A stretch of 42,200 bases of DNA from JAEZFI01 sp044508215 (GCA_044508215.1 JBIQID010000010.1:1-42200); one strand, 5' to 3'; counted from the first letter of the stretch, positions 32,732 to 40,285 are shown. Program-made: numbers and translations. The notes: generated by a model not told the origin, from the letters alone.

Positions 32732-33655
32732 ATGCGACAGAAGGCGCCAGAGACCGGTAGAGGGCGACCGCGTGCGGCATTGCGCCGGCCCGCAGTTCGG
32801 CGTTCGTTGGCGCTGGCCATCGCCGCGCTCGGTGCCGTCCCGCTCGCGTGGACGATGGCCCCCGTGGCCTCGGCCGCTCCGACGGCAGACGACCTGAGCA
32901 TCGTCCAGACCCCGGGCCAGGACACGGATGGCTGCATCCCGTTCTCCCAGGCGGGCCCCACGGGCGCCATCACCGCCGACGTCGAGGACACGCCGACCTC
33001 CGTGGTCATGACCATCGAGCTCACCCAGCGTCTCTGCGACCCGGTCGAGCTGAAGGCCAGCATCTACTCGATGCCCGTCACCGGCGGCTCGTGGCCCCAG
33101 ACGCTGAGCGTGAACCGTGCGTTCACCATCCAGGCGCCGAGCACCACCGTGGTGACCTTCACCAAGGGCTGCGACAACGTGCAGTACGACATCCACCGAG
33201 GCATCTCGCCCGAGTGGATCCACCCGGACTTCGGGATCATGCACGGCCCGCTCCTGTTCGCCCACACCGCGGTCGTCCACTGGGGACAGTCGGCGTGCAA
33301 CGGAACGACGACGACCGCCCCCACGACGACGGAGCAGAGCACGACCACGACCGAGGTCGACGCCACCACCACCACGGCGGCCCCCACCACGTCGGTGCTC
33401 GGTGCGACCACGATCGCCGACACCACCACGACCACGATCCCGCCGGTCGTGCAGCCGCCCACCGAGCCTCCGGCGGTCGAGGGCGTGGTCGCTGAGCGCA
33501 GCCCGTCGGGGCAGCAGCCCTCGGCGGTCGAGGGCAACCAGCTCGCCTTCACCGGTGTCGACCACCTCTGGGCGCTGGTCACCCTCGCCGGTGCGCTCCT
33601 CGTGGCCGGTGCGACCCTCACCAGCCTGAAGGGCGACGACACCGCCGAAGCCTGA
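32732..33655 (+). CDS. Secreted Thr-rich protein with LAXTG sortase signal
   Basis: The product is 307 aa. ATG 32732 is chosen because GGAGGG ends 9 nt upstream; the ATG at 32723 would overlap the ribosome-binding site spacing. A twin-arginine-free signal peptide (RRSLALAIAALGAVPLAWTM to ASAAP) precedes a ~150-residue beta-rich domain with four Cys. Then comes a ~60-residue Thr/Pro-rich stalk. The sorting signal LAFTG is followed by a membrane segment (LWALVTLAGALLVAGATL) and a short tail with a single Lys, weaker in basic residues than usual. LAXTG is typical of class E sortase substrates. The globular domain was not recognised. Confidence 0.82.
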   Translation: MRQKAPETGRGRPRAALRRPAVRRSLALAIAALGAVPLAWTMAPVASAAPTADDLSIVQTPGQDTDGCIPFSQAGPTGAITADVEDTPTSVVMTIELTQRLCDPVELKASIYSMPVTGGSWPQTLSVNRAFTIQAPSTTVVTFTKGCDNVQYDIHRGISPEWIHPDFGIMHGPLLFAHTAVVHWGQSACNGTTTTAPTTTEQSTTTTEVDATTTTAAPTTSVLGATTIADTTTTTIPPVVQPPTEPPAVEGVVAERSPSGQQPSAVEGNQLAFTGVDHLWALVTLAGALLVAGATLTSLKGDDTAEA

Positions 33656-33685
33656 GGGCGAGCGATCTGACGATCTCACGGCGAC

Positions 33686-33721
33686 GACCCCCGGGCGGCC
33701 CAAGTGGGCGGCCCGGGGGTC
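33686..33721 (+). terminator. Strong GC hairpin after the LAXTG gene
   Basis: A 16-bp stem with one mismatch (33686-33701 against 33706-33721) and tetraloop AAGT, starting 31 nt after the stop codon. It is a very stable high-GC terminator without a U-run. Confidence 0.7.
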
Positions 33722-33746
33722 TGCCGCGTCCGGGCCCGAAAGCGGA

Positions 33747-33762
33747 TTGACCGACCGGTCAA
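33747..33762 (+). promoter_or_regulatory. Palindromic operator overlapping the moxR -35
   Basis: TTGACCGACCGGTCAA has 7-bp perfect arms (TTGACCG / CGGTCAA) around AC. The left end doubles as a -35 (TTGACC), 19 nt from TAGCCT. The shape is typical of TetR-family operators, so repression by an unseen regulator is likely. No regulator gene lies nearby. Confidence 0.6.
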
Positions 33763-33771
33763 GAGCGCCGA

Positions 33772-33777
33772 TAGCCT
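33772..33777 (+). promoter_or_regulatory. -10 box for moxR-coxE
   Basis: TAGCCT is followed by GGCCCG and ATG 33784, a 6-nt leaderless spacing. It pairs with TTGACC at 33747-33752. Confidence 0.6.
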
Positions 33778-33783
33778 GGCCCG

Positions 33784-34701
33784 ATGGCCACCGACGTCGA
33801 CCGCGCCCACCGTTTCGACAGCGTCGCAGAGGTCCGCACCCGCCTCCGCGACGTCGACTACCTCTCCGACGAGGGGATCGCGGGGATCGTCTACTTGGCC
33901 GATCGTCTGCAGAAGCCGATCCTCGTCGAGGGCCCGGCCGGCACCGGCAAGACGCAGCTCGCCAAGTCGGTTGCGGAGATCACGAACAGCCGTCTCATCC
34001 GCCTCCAGTGCTACGAGGGGCTCGACGAAGCGAAGGCGCTGTACGAGTGGAACTACAAGAAGCAGCTGCTGCGCATCCAGGCCGCGAAGGGCGACGACAA
34101 GGGCGACTGGGAGGACATCGAAGATGACATCTTCTCCGACGACTTCCTGCTCACCCGCCCGCTGCTCGAGGCGATCCGTGCCACCGATCCGGTGGTGCTC
34201 CTGATCGACGAGGTCGACCGGGTGGAGGTCGAGACCGAGGCGCTGCTGCTCGAGATCCTCTCCGACTACCAGGTGTCGATCCCCGAGCTCGGCACGATCG
34301 AGGCCCGGCAGATCCCCCTCGTGTTCCTCACGTCGAACAACACCCGCGAGCTGTCCGAGGCCCTCAAGCGGCGCTGCCTGTTCCTGCACATCGACTACCC
34401 CGACATGGAGCGGGAGCGGGAGATCGTGCTCACGAAGGTGCCGAACATCACCGAGTCGCTCGCTGACCAGATCGCCCGCATCGTCCGTTCGATCCGCCAG
34501 CTCGAGCTGAAGAAGAGCCCGTCGGTGTCCGAGACGCTCGACTGGGCGCGCACCTTGGTGCTGCTCGGCATCGAGAAGATCGACGCGGACGTCGCCGTCG
34601 AGACGGTCAACATCCTGCTCAAGTACCAGACCGACATCGCGAAGGCCGTGAAGGAGTTCTCCACGGAGTCCTCCGCGGTGGCGAAGGCCGGTCTGTCGTG
34701 A
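33784..34701 (+). CDS. MoxR-type AAA+ ATPase (CoxD-like)
   Basis: The product is 305 aa. Walker A is GPAGTGKTQLAKS (about 50-62), Walker B is VVLLIDEVDRV, followed by FLTSNNTRELSEALKRRCLF with sensor Asn and Arg finger. It belongs to the MoxR branch that works with vWA proteins to insert metals or activate enzymes; the next gene supplies the vWA partner 22 nt downstream. The pair resembles CoxD/CoxE of CO dehydrogenase loci, but no hydroxylase or CODH genes are present, so the client is unknown. The start is fixed by the -10 box. Confidence 0.9.
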   Translation: MATDVDRAHRFDSVAEVRTRLRDVDYLSDEGIAGIVYLADRLQKPILVEGPAGTGKTQLAKSVAEITNSRLIRLQCYEGLDEAKALYEWNYKKQLLRIQAAKGDDKGDWEDIEDDIFSDDFLLTRPLLEAIRATDPVVLLIDEVDRVEVETEALLLEILSDYQVSIPELGTIEARQIPLVFLTSNNTRELSEALKRRCLFLHIDYPDMEREREIVLTKVPNITESLADQIARIVRSIRQLELKKSPSVSETLDWARTLVLLGIEKIDADVAVETVNILLKYQTDIAKAVKEFSTESSAVAKAGLS

Positions 34702-34723
34702 CGCCGCTGGGAGCGCCCAGCCG

Positions 34724-36205
34724 ATGACCGACGCCGCCGTCGCCGCCACCGGGGAGCCGATCCTCGACCTCCTCGGAGGGTTCATCGAGGAGCTGCGCGA
34801 GGCCGGCCTGCCAGTGAGCCTCACCGAGCACCTCGACGCGATGGAGGCGGTCCGCCACATCCCGCTCGACGACCGTGAGGCGTTCAAGTACGCGCTCGCT
34901 GCCACGCTGGTGAAGAACAACGCGCACTGGCGGAGCTTCGAGACGCTCTTCGAGGTGTACTTCTCGCTGCGGGGTCGGGAGTACGCCCTGGGTGACGGCG
35001 AGGTCGGCGAGCTGCCGCAGGAGCTGCTCGACCAACTCGAGCAGATGGCCGGGCAGGGCGGCGAGGGCCAGATGCAGGGCGGCGCCGGCGGCGACCAGAT
35101 GTCGGCCGAGGAGCTGGCCGAGATGCTCTACCAGTCGCTCATGCGCGGCGACGACGCCATGATGCGGGCCGTCGCCCGCCAGGCGGTGAAGCGGTTCGCC
35201 GGCATGGAGCCGGGTCGGCCCGTGGGCGGCACCTACTACCTCTACCGCACGATGCGGAACCTCGACCTCGACTCGGTCATGGACCGGTTGATGCAGCAGT
35301 CGAAGCAGGACTCGCCCGAGCCGCTCACGCCGCTCGAGGAGCGCCTCGAGCGCGACGAGTACGAGCACCGCATCGAGCAGCTGAAGAAGGAGATCGAGTC
35401 GGAGATCCGCAGGCGCCTCGTGGCCGACCGGGGCGTCGAGGCGATGGCCAAGACGCTGCGGAAGCCGCTGCCCGAGGACATCGACTTCATGCACGCCAGC
35501 CGCGACGAGATGAAGCTGCTGCGGCAGGCGATCCAGCCGCTCACCCGGAAGCTCGCCGTGCGCTTGGCCCGCAAGCGGCGCCACGGTCGCAAGGGCCCGC
35601 TCGACTTCCGCAACACGGTGCGCCACTCGCTCAGCTACGGCGGTGTGCCGGCCGAGCCGAAGTTCCGCTACCCCCGGCCGCACAAGCCGGAGATCTTCGT
35701 GATCGCCGACATCTCGGGTTCGGTGGCGGCGTTCGCCCGGTTCACGCTGCACCTCGTGTACGCGATCTCGAACCAGTTCTCGAAGGTGCGGGCGTTCACG
35801 TTCATCGACGGCATCGACGAGGTGACCCGGTTCTTCGAGGGGACCGAGGACATCGTCGACGCCATCCACCGGGTCAACACCGAGGCCGACGTGGTCTGGG
35901 TCGACGGGCACTCCGACTACGGCCACGCCTTCGAGGTGTTCTGGCAGAAGTGGGGCAAGGAGATCGGGCCGAAGACCACGGTGCTGATCCTTGGCGACGC
36001 CCGGAACAACTACCACTCCTCGCAGAGCTGGGTGATCAAGGAGATCCGCCACCGGGCCCGCCACGTGTACTGGCTGAACCCCGAGCCCAAGTCGTACTGG
36101 GACACGGGCGACTCCATCGTGGGGGAGTACGCCACGCACTGCGACGGCGTGTTCGAGTGCCGCAACCTGCGCCAGCTCGAGAAGTTCGTCGACCACCTGG
36201 TCTGA
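34724..36205 (+). CDS. CoxE-like vWA domain protein
   Basis: The product is 493 aa, soluble. The N-terminal region resembles CoxE proteins (FIEELREAGLPVSLTEHLDA). The middle has a Gly/Met/Gln linker (GQGGEGQMQGGAGG) and charged helices. The C-terminal vWA domain carries the MIDAS DISGS (329-333), and ILGDARNNYH, typical of the CoxE family. It is partner of the MoxR ATPase upstream. The ORF ends at the edge of repeat array 2: the array begins within a few bases of the stop. Confidence 0.9.
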   Translation: MTDAAVAATGEPILDLLGGFIEELREAGLPVSLTEHLDAMEAVRHIPLDDREAFKYALAATLVKNNAHWRSFETLFEVYFSLRGREYALGDGEVGELPQELLDQLEQMAGQGGEGQMQGGAGGDQMSAEELAEMLYQSLMRGDDAMMRAVARQAVKRFAGMEPGRPVGGTYYLYRTMRNLDLDSVMDRLMQQSKQDSPEPLTPLEERLERDEYEHRIEQLKKEIESEIRRRLVADRGVEAMAKTLRKPLPEDIDFMHASRDEMKLLRQAIQPLTRKLAVRLARKRRHGRKGPLDFRNTVRHSLSYGGVPAEPKFRYPRPHKPEIFVIADISGSVAAFARFTLHLVYAISNQFSKVRAFTFIDGIDEVTRFFEGTEDIVDAIHRVNTEADVVWVDGHSDYGHAFEVFWQKWGKEIGPKTTVLILGDARNNYHSSQSWVIKEIRHRARHVYWLNPEPKSYWDTGDSIVGEYATHCDGVFECRNLRQLEKFVDHLV

Positions 36206-36307
36206 CCTTGTCCGCATTCGGCCGCGGGGGTCGCCCACATCCGGACAGGGTGGTGCGGCAGATGTGGACAGGTTGAACCGGTCCGCATTGGGACGCGGGG
36301 GTCGGCC

Positions 36308-36407
36308 NNNNNNNNNNNNNNNNNNNNNNNNNNNNNNNNNNNNNNNNNNNNNNNNNNNNNNNNNNNNNNNNNNNNNNNNNNNNNNNNNNNNNNNNNNNNN
36401 NNNNNNN
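36308..36407. other. Assembly gap (100 N)
   Basis: Exactly 100 N, starting precisely at a module boundary of array 2. The length is a placeholder; identical flanking modules explain why assembly broke here. Confidence 0.99.
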
Positions 36408-36521
36408 GGACAGGTTGAACCGGTCCGCATTGGGACGCGGGGGTCGGCCAGATGTGGACAGGGTCGTGCGGCAGATGTGGACAGGTTGAACCGGTCCGCA
36501 TTGGGACGCGGGGGTCGGCCA

Positions 36522-36550
36522 GATGTGGACAGGTAGAACCTGTCCACATC
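36522..36550. terminator. Perfect 13-bp hairpin ending array 2
   Basis: GATGTGGACAGGT (36522-36534) and ACCTGTCCACATC (36538-36550) flank AGA. The terminal module is fully symmetric, unlike internal modules, and sits 12 nt past the stop of the minus-strand gene, so it could terminate transcription from both sides. Confidence 0.6.
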
Positions 36551-36562
36551 CCGCGCCCGTCG

Positions 36563-37183
36563 TCAGAGCGGGTGGCGCTGGTGGGCCCCGAGCCCGATCG
36601 AGGCGATCATCTCCTCGGCGGTCCAGCAGGCCATGAGGCGCTGCAGCAGGTCGACCGCGCCGACCTGGTGGTCGACGGAGGCGTCCATGCTCGCCTCCGC
36701 GTAGGCGAGGGTCACGCCGGTGGCCGAATCCGGACGGAGCCCGAGCGATACGACGTCGAGGTCATCGATCATCTCGTCGACGATCGGACGCCCCAGCTCG
36801 AACGCGGTCTCGGGGTCGAGCGTCGTGGCGAAGACCCAGAGCCACCGGTCGCCGTTCGGGACCCGGTAGGTGCCACCGGGAAGGGCGGCGCCGTCGCGTG
36901 GCGTGCCGATGTCGATCGCGGGGTCCTCGCCATCGGGGACGTGGAGGAAGGTCAGGCGGCGTCCGGAGGGGTGAGGCTCCTGGTGCGCTGCGGCGACAGC
37001 TCGGCGGAACGTGCACGGCGACATCACCTGGTGGTCGACCGGTTCGTGTCGGCCGTTCGCCATCGGGCGACGGACCTCCAGCAGTACCGTGGAACCGGAG
37101 CGCACCCGGGCAGTGAGGGAGGGGATCGTGTGCGTCAGCGTGGCGGCGACGCGCATGGCGCCGAGGCCTCTCGTGGAGATCAC
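36563..37183 (-). CDS. Unrecognised protein, possibly iron-regulated
   Basis: The product is 206 aa, without signal peptide or membrane segment. It contains GGTYRVPNGDRWLWVFATTL and PIVDEMIDDLDVVSLG, and a C-terminal His-containing helix (AEEMIASIGLGAHQRHPL). No family was recognised. GTG 37183 is preferred because GGAGGG lies 4 nt upstream and because the preceding 30-aa ORF ends in an overlapping GTGA; ATG 37156 is an alternative. An iron-box-like element lies about 135 nt upstream, so a link to iron is possible but unproven. Confidence 0.65.
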   Translation of the reverse strand: MISTRGLGAMRVAATLTHTIPSLTARVRSGSTVLLEVRRPMANGRHEPVDHQVMSPCTFRRAVAAAHQEPHPSGRRLTFLHVPDGEDPAIDIGTPRDGAALPGGTYRVPNGDRWLWVFATTLDPETAFELGRPIVDEMIDDLDVVSLGLRPDSATGVTLAYAEASMDASVDHQVGAVDLLQRLMACWTAEEMIASIGLGAHQRHPL

Positions 37184-37272
37184 CGCGCCCTCCGCTCGGT
37201 GGCGGTCGGTCGAGCGATCACTGCAGCTGGAGCGCCGGGTGACTCCCAGGGGGCGAGGTCTCGGATGCGCAC
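37180..37272 (-). CDS. 30-aa upstream ORF coupled to the 36563 gene
   Basis: GTG 37272 to TGA 37180, encoding MRIRDLAPWESPGAPAAVIA followed by RPTATERRAR. Its stop overlaps the GTG start of the next gene by 4 nt, the coupling style used by real operons in this window, and AAAGGCGG lies 6 nt before the start. It may be a leader peptide or a chance ORF. No homology was recognised. Confidence 0.35.
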   Translation of the reverse strand: MRIRDLAPWESPGAPAAVIARPTATERRAR

Positions 37273-37316
37273 GATGAACCGCCTTTCGATCTGCCGGGAC
37301 TGGCTACCGCAGAGTA

Positions 37317-37340
37317 GTAGGTGTGCCTAACACACACCTA
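37317..37340 (-). promoter_or_regulatory. DtxR/IdeR-like iron box
   Basis: The plus strand reads TAGGTGTGCCTAA (37318-37330), itself a TAGG/CCTA dyad, embedded in a wider inverted repeat TAGGTGTG...CACACCTA (37318-37340). The core TAGGnGTGnCTA also occurs over the fbpA promoter. It resembles the TTAGG...CCTAA halves of DtxR/IdeR sites. It lies upstream of the minus-strand pair 37272/37183. Confidence 0.5.
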
Positions 37341-37358
37341 CCCGAGGATCCTGGCCAC

Positions 37359-37680
37359 TTGCGGACAGGTCCCGATCCGGGCGCGGGGGTCGGCGAGATC
37401 TGGACAAGCTCGTGCGGCAGATGCGGACTGGTTGGAGTTGTCCGGATTCGGGCGTGGGGGTCGCCCAGGTGTGGACAGGATGGAGCTGGCCCGCATTCGG
37501 GCGCGGGGGTCGGCGAGATCTGGACAAGCTCGGGCGGCAGATGCGGACAAGTTGGAGCTGTCCGCATTCGGGCGCGGGGGTCGGCAAGATCGGGACAAGT
37601 CGGAGCTGTCCGGATTCGGGCGCGGGGGTTGCCCAGATGCGGACAGGTTGAGGTTGTCCGGATTCGGGCGCGGGGCGACC
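37359..37680. repeat. Tandem GGACA/TGTCC repeat array 3 (complete)
   Basis: Modules in order: partial (37359-37395), 23 nt (37396-37418), 48 (37419-37466), 49 (37467-37515), 23 (37516-37538), 48 (37539-37586), 48 (37587-37634), truncated 46 (37635-37680). Copies are more diverged than in array 2. The best internal dyad is TGCGGACA...TGTCCGCA within 37539-37586. The array ends 16 nt from the fbpC stop codon. Open frames across it are by-products of the repeats. Confidence 0.92.
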
Positions 37681-37696
37681 GGGGCCGCGGGACCCG

Positions 37697-38758
37697 TCAG
37701 GCGAGGGGGGCGTAGGCCAGCACGTCGCCGCGGACCGTGAGGCAGGCAGCGTCGCCGACCACGGGGAGCAGCGTGGAGGGCCAGCGTGCCGAGAGGCGGG
37801 TGCCGCCCACGTGCAGGTCGAGCTCGACCAGCACCTCCGGACCGAGGAAGCGGACGCCGGCAACGGTGGCATCGACGTCGCCGCCGCAGCCCGCCACGGG
37901 CTGGACCTGCTCCGGTCGGCAGAACACCAACACGTCCTCGCCTTGGTGGTGGAGGAAGTCGGGGGCCAGGTGCAGGACGCCCAGCTCGCACGACACGGTG
38001 CACGGACCGGTGCGGCGGCCCGGCACCAGCACGGCGTCGCCGAGGAAGGCGGCCGCCCACGAGTCGGCGGGACGCCGGTACACCTCGTGTGGCGGTCCCG
38101 CCTGGACGATGACCCCGTCCCGCATCACGGCGACGGTGTCGGCCATGGTGAGCGCCTCGGTCTGGTCGTGGGTGACCAGCAGCGCGGTGGTCCCCGCTTC
38201 CTTCAGGGTGGCCAGCACCTGGGCGCGCAGCGCGGCTCGTAGACCTGTGTCGAGGGCACTGAACGGCTCGTCGAGCAGCACGACCTCGGGCGACGGCGCC
38301 AGCGCACGGGCCAGCGCCACCCGCTGCTGCTGCCCACCCGACAGCTCGTGCGGTCGACGCCGCTCGTAGCCGGGGAGGTCGACCAGGTCGAGCATCTCGG
38401 CCACCCGGCTACGTCGATCGGCCCGCGAGCGGCCACGCAGCCCGAACCCCACGTTGCCCGCCACGTCGAGGTGGGGGAACAGGGCGCCCTCCTGGGGCAC
38501 CAGCCCGATCGCCCGCCGCTCGGGTGGGAGGTGCACACCGGGCCCGTCGAGCACCCGCTCACCCAGGTGGATCGTCCCGGCGTCGGGGCGCTCCATGCCT
38601 GCCAACGTGCGCAGCAGCGTCGTCTTCCCGCACCCCGATGGGCCGAGGACCGCCACCAGGTCGCCGTCGGGGGCCTCGATCGTCACGGAGCGCAGCGCCT
38701 CCACCGGCGAACGACCGGCGAAGGTGCGCACCAGTCCCTCGGCACGAAGGGTGCTCAC
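37697..38758 (-). CDS. fbpC: Ferric-iron ABC transporter ATPase
   Basis: ATP-binding subunit of a Fe(III) importer. The product is 353 aa. Walker A is GPSGCGKTT (39-47), signature is LSGGQ (139-143), Walker B is VVLLDEP (159-165), followed by a switch His in LLVTHDQTEA. A C-terminal TOBE-type domain is present (about 270-353). GTG 38758 overlaps the permease stop (GTGA) and gives MSTLRAEGLVRTF; the long upstream frame is a shadow. The symbol follows the family and could equally be afuC/potA-like, but context with the Tyr-Tyr binding protein supports iron. Confidence 0.9.
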   Translation of the reverse strand: MSTLRAEGLVRTFAGRSPVEALRSVTIEAPDGDLVAVLGPSGCGKTTLLRTLAGMERPDAGTIHLGERVLDGPGVHLPPERRAIGLVPQEGALFPHLDVAGNVGFGLRGRSRADRRSRVAEMLDLVDLPGYERRRPHELSGGQQQRVALARALAPSPEVVLLDEPFSALDTGLRAALRAQVLATLKEAGTTALLVTHDQTEALTMADTVAVMRDGVIVQAGPPHEVYRRPADSWAAAFLGDAVLVPGRRTGPCTVSCELGVLHLAPDFLHHQGEDVLVFCRPEQVQPVAGCGGDVDATVAGVRFLGPEVLVELDLHVGGTRLSARWPSTLLPVVGDAACLTVRGDVLAYAPLA

Positions 38759-40278
38759 CTCGAGGTCCTCCGCTCGCCCAGCGTGGCGAGCGCAGCCGTC
38801 GGGACGGCCGCCAGCAGCACGATGGCCACCGCGTAGGGTGCGGCCGCCGCGTACGAGAGCGAGCTCGAGTGGCTCCACAGCCGGGTGGCGAGCGTGTCGT
38901 AGCCGGTGGGGCGGAGGAACAAGGTGGCGGGGAGCTCTTTCATGATGGTGAGGAAGACCAGTGTGGCCGCTGCGCCGATCCCCGGTGCAGACAGGCGGAG
39001 GGTCACGCTGCTCCAGGCTCCCAACCCGGTGCGGCCGAGCGAGCGCGCCAGCTCCTCCAGCACAGGCGGGATCTGGGCGACAGCGTTCTGGATCACGCCG
39101 ATGCCGAACGACAGGAACAGCACCACGTAGGCGAGCACCAGCAGCGGGAGGCGCTGGTAGAGCGGCGTCGCCAGGCGGATGCCGAAGAACACGAGCGACA
39201 GCCCGACCACCACGCCGGGGAGCGAGTGGCCGGCGTAGGCGGCACGGACGGTGAGGTCGGCCAGCCACCCCGGGTGCCGGATCGACATCAGGGCGAGCGG
39301 CGTGGCGACCACCACCACGGCGAGGGCGCCCAGCGCTCCCACCTCGAGGGTGTTGCCGAGTGCTTCCCAGAAACGGCCCCAGTCCGGGCGGGACGAGCCT
39401 CGGCTCCACCAGCGCTGCATGCCCCACGTGGGCACGCCGAGGCACACGACGAGGACGCCGGTCGGCACGAGCAGCATCGGCCACCGCAGCCAGCCGAGGT
39501 GCACCACGGACTGCGGGCGGGTGGCGCGGGCGGAGGCGACGACCTCACCACCCCGTCGGCGCCGGATCCATCCCTCCAGCGCCACGATCACGAACGTCAT
39601 CGCCGCGAGCAGGCAGCCGAGCACCGCGGCGGGGGTCCGGTCGAACGACGAGCCGTACGACCGGAAGATCGAGTGGGTGAGCACCGGGTAGCGCATCGTG
39701 GCGACCGCCCCGAAGTCGCTCAGCGTGTAGAGGCCCACGAGCAGCGCGCCGCCGGTGGCGGCGAGGCGGACCTGGGGGAGGGTCACGCGCCAGAACACCG
39801 ACCACGGTCCGTGCCCCAGGCTCCGGGCGGCGTCCTCGGTGGCGGGGTCCGACCTCCGCAGCGCCGCCATCACCGGCAGGTACACGTACGGATAGGTGAT
39901 CGTGGTCAGCACCAGGGCGGAGCCCGTGCGACCGGCCAAGCCGGGGCTGAAGCCGATCCAGCTCCACGCCGCCACGTACGACGGCATCGCCAGGGGGAGG
40001 CCGAGCGCCACCTGCACACCCCGGCGGAACGGGAGGTCGGTGCGGGTCACCAACCAGGCGAGCCCGATCCCGAGCACGAGCGAGGCGACCGTGACGATCA
40101 ACGACAGTTCGAGCGACCGCAGGGCAAGGCGGAGGGTCCGACCCTGCCAGAGGCGGTCCATGAAAGGACCGACGCCCCGCTCGGTTGCCCGGATGACCAG
40201 GTAACCGAGCGGGACGAAGGTGAGAGCCAGCGCGACGAACGCGCAGGCGGCGAGAGCGAGAGGCGGGCGCCTCCTCAC
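38755..40278 (-). CDS. fbpB: Ferric-iron ABC transporter permease (fused)
   Basis: Inner-membrane permease of 507 aa with about 12 membrane segments and two copies of the BPD-type permease domain, as in FbpB/SfuB. The EAA-type loops are EDAARSLGHGPWSVFWRVTL in the first half and LEELARSLGRTGLGAWSSVT in the second. GTG 40278 follows the fbpA stop by 7 nt. The open frame further upstream lies within fbpA and is ignored. Confidence 0.92.
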   Translation of the reverse strand: MRRRPPLALAACAFVALALTFVPLGYLVIRATERGVGPFMDRLWQGRTLRLALRSLELSLIVTVASLVLGIGLAWLVTRTDLPFRRGVQVALGLPLAMPSYVAAWSWIGFSPGLAGRTGSALVLTTITYPYVYLPVMAALRRSDPATEDAARSLGHGPWSVFWRVTLPQVRLAATGGALLVGLYTLSDFGAVATMRYPVLTHSIFRSYGSSFDRTPAAVLGCLLAAMTFVIVALEGWIRRRRGGEVVASARATRPQSVVHLGWLRWPMLLVPTGVLVVCLGVPTWGMQRWWSRGSSRPDWGRFWEALGNTLEVGALGALAVVVVATPLALMSIRHPGWLADLTVRAAYAGHSLPGVVVGLSLVFFGIRLATPLYQRLPLLVLAYVVLFLSFGIGVIQNAVAQIPPVLEELARSLGRTGLGAWSSVTLRLSAPGIGAAATLVFLTIMKELPATLFLRPTGYDTLATRLWSHSSSLSYAAAAPYAVAIVLLAAVPTAALATLGERRTSR

Positions 40279-40285
40279 CCCTGCG

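Larger units (their letters stand above)
36206..36550. repeat. Tandem GGACA/TGTCC repeat array 2 (interrupted by assembly gap)
   Basis: A composite unit of a 48-nt plus a 23-nt module repeats. Left of the gap: partial 48 (to 36236), 23 (36237-36259), 48 (36260-36307). Right: 48 lacking its first 6 nt (36408-36449), 23 (36450-36472), 48 (36473-36520), then a terminal hairpin module (36521-36550). The complete 48-nt copies at 36260 and 36473 are identical, as is the overlapping part at 36408, implying recent homogenisation. It lies between convergent coxE and the 36563 gene. Confidence 0.92.

Noticed and set aside
33784..36205. CO dehydrogenase accessory locus (coxD-coxE)
   Set aside because: The families match, but no CODH subunits or MoCo genes are present, so only the generic MoxR/vWA call is supported.
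36206..37680. CRISPR array
   Set aside because: Neighbouring modules are themselves repeated, with no unique spacers of regular length, and there are no cas genes nearby.
37321..37740. Open reading frames of about 140 aa across repeat array 3 (and 36264-36536 in array 2)
   Set aside because: The frames are open because the modules are GC-rich and stop-poor. Several frames are open at once, the 23-nt modules shift the frame, and there is no start signal or recognisable protein.
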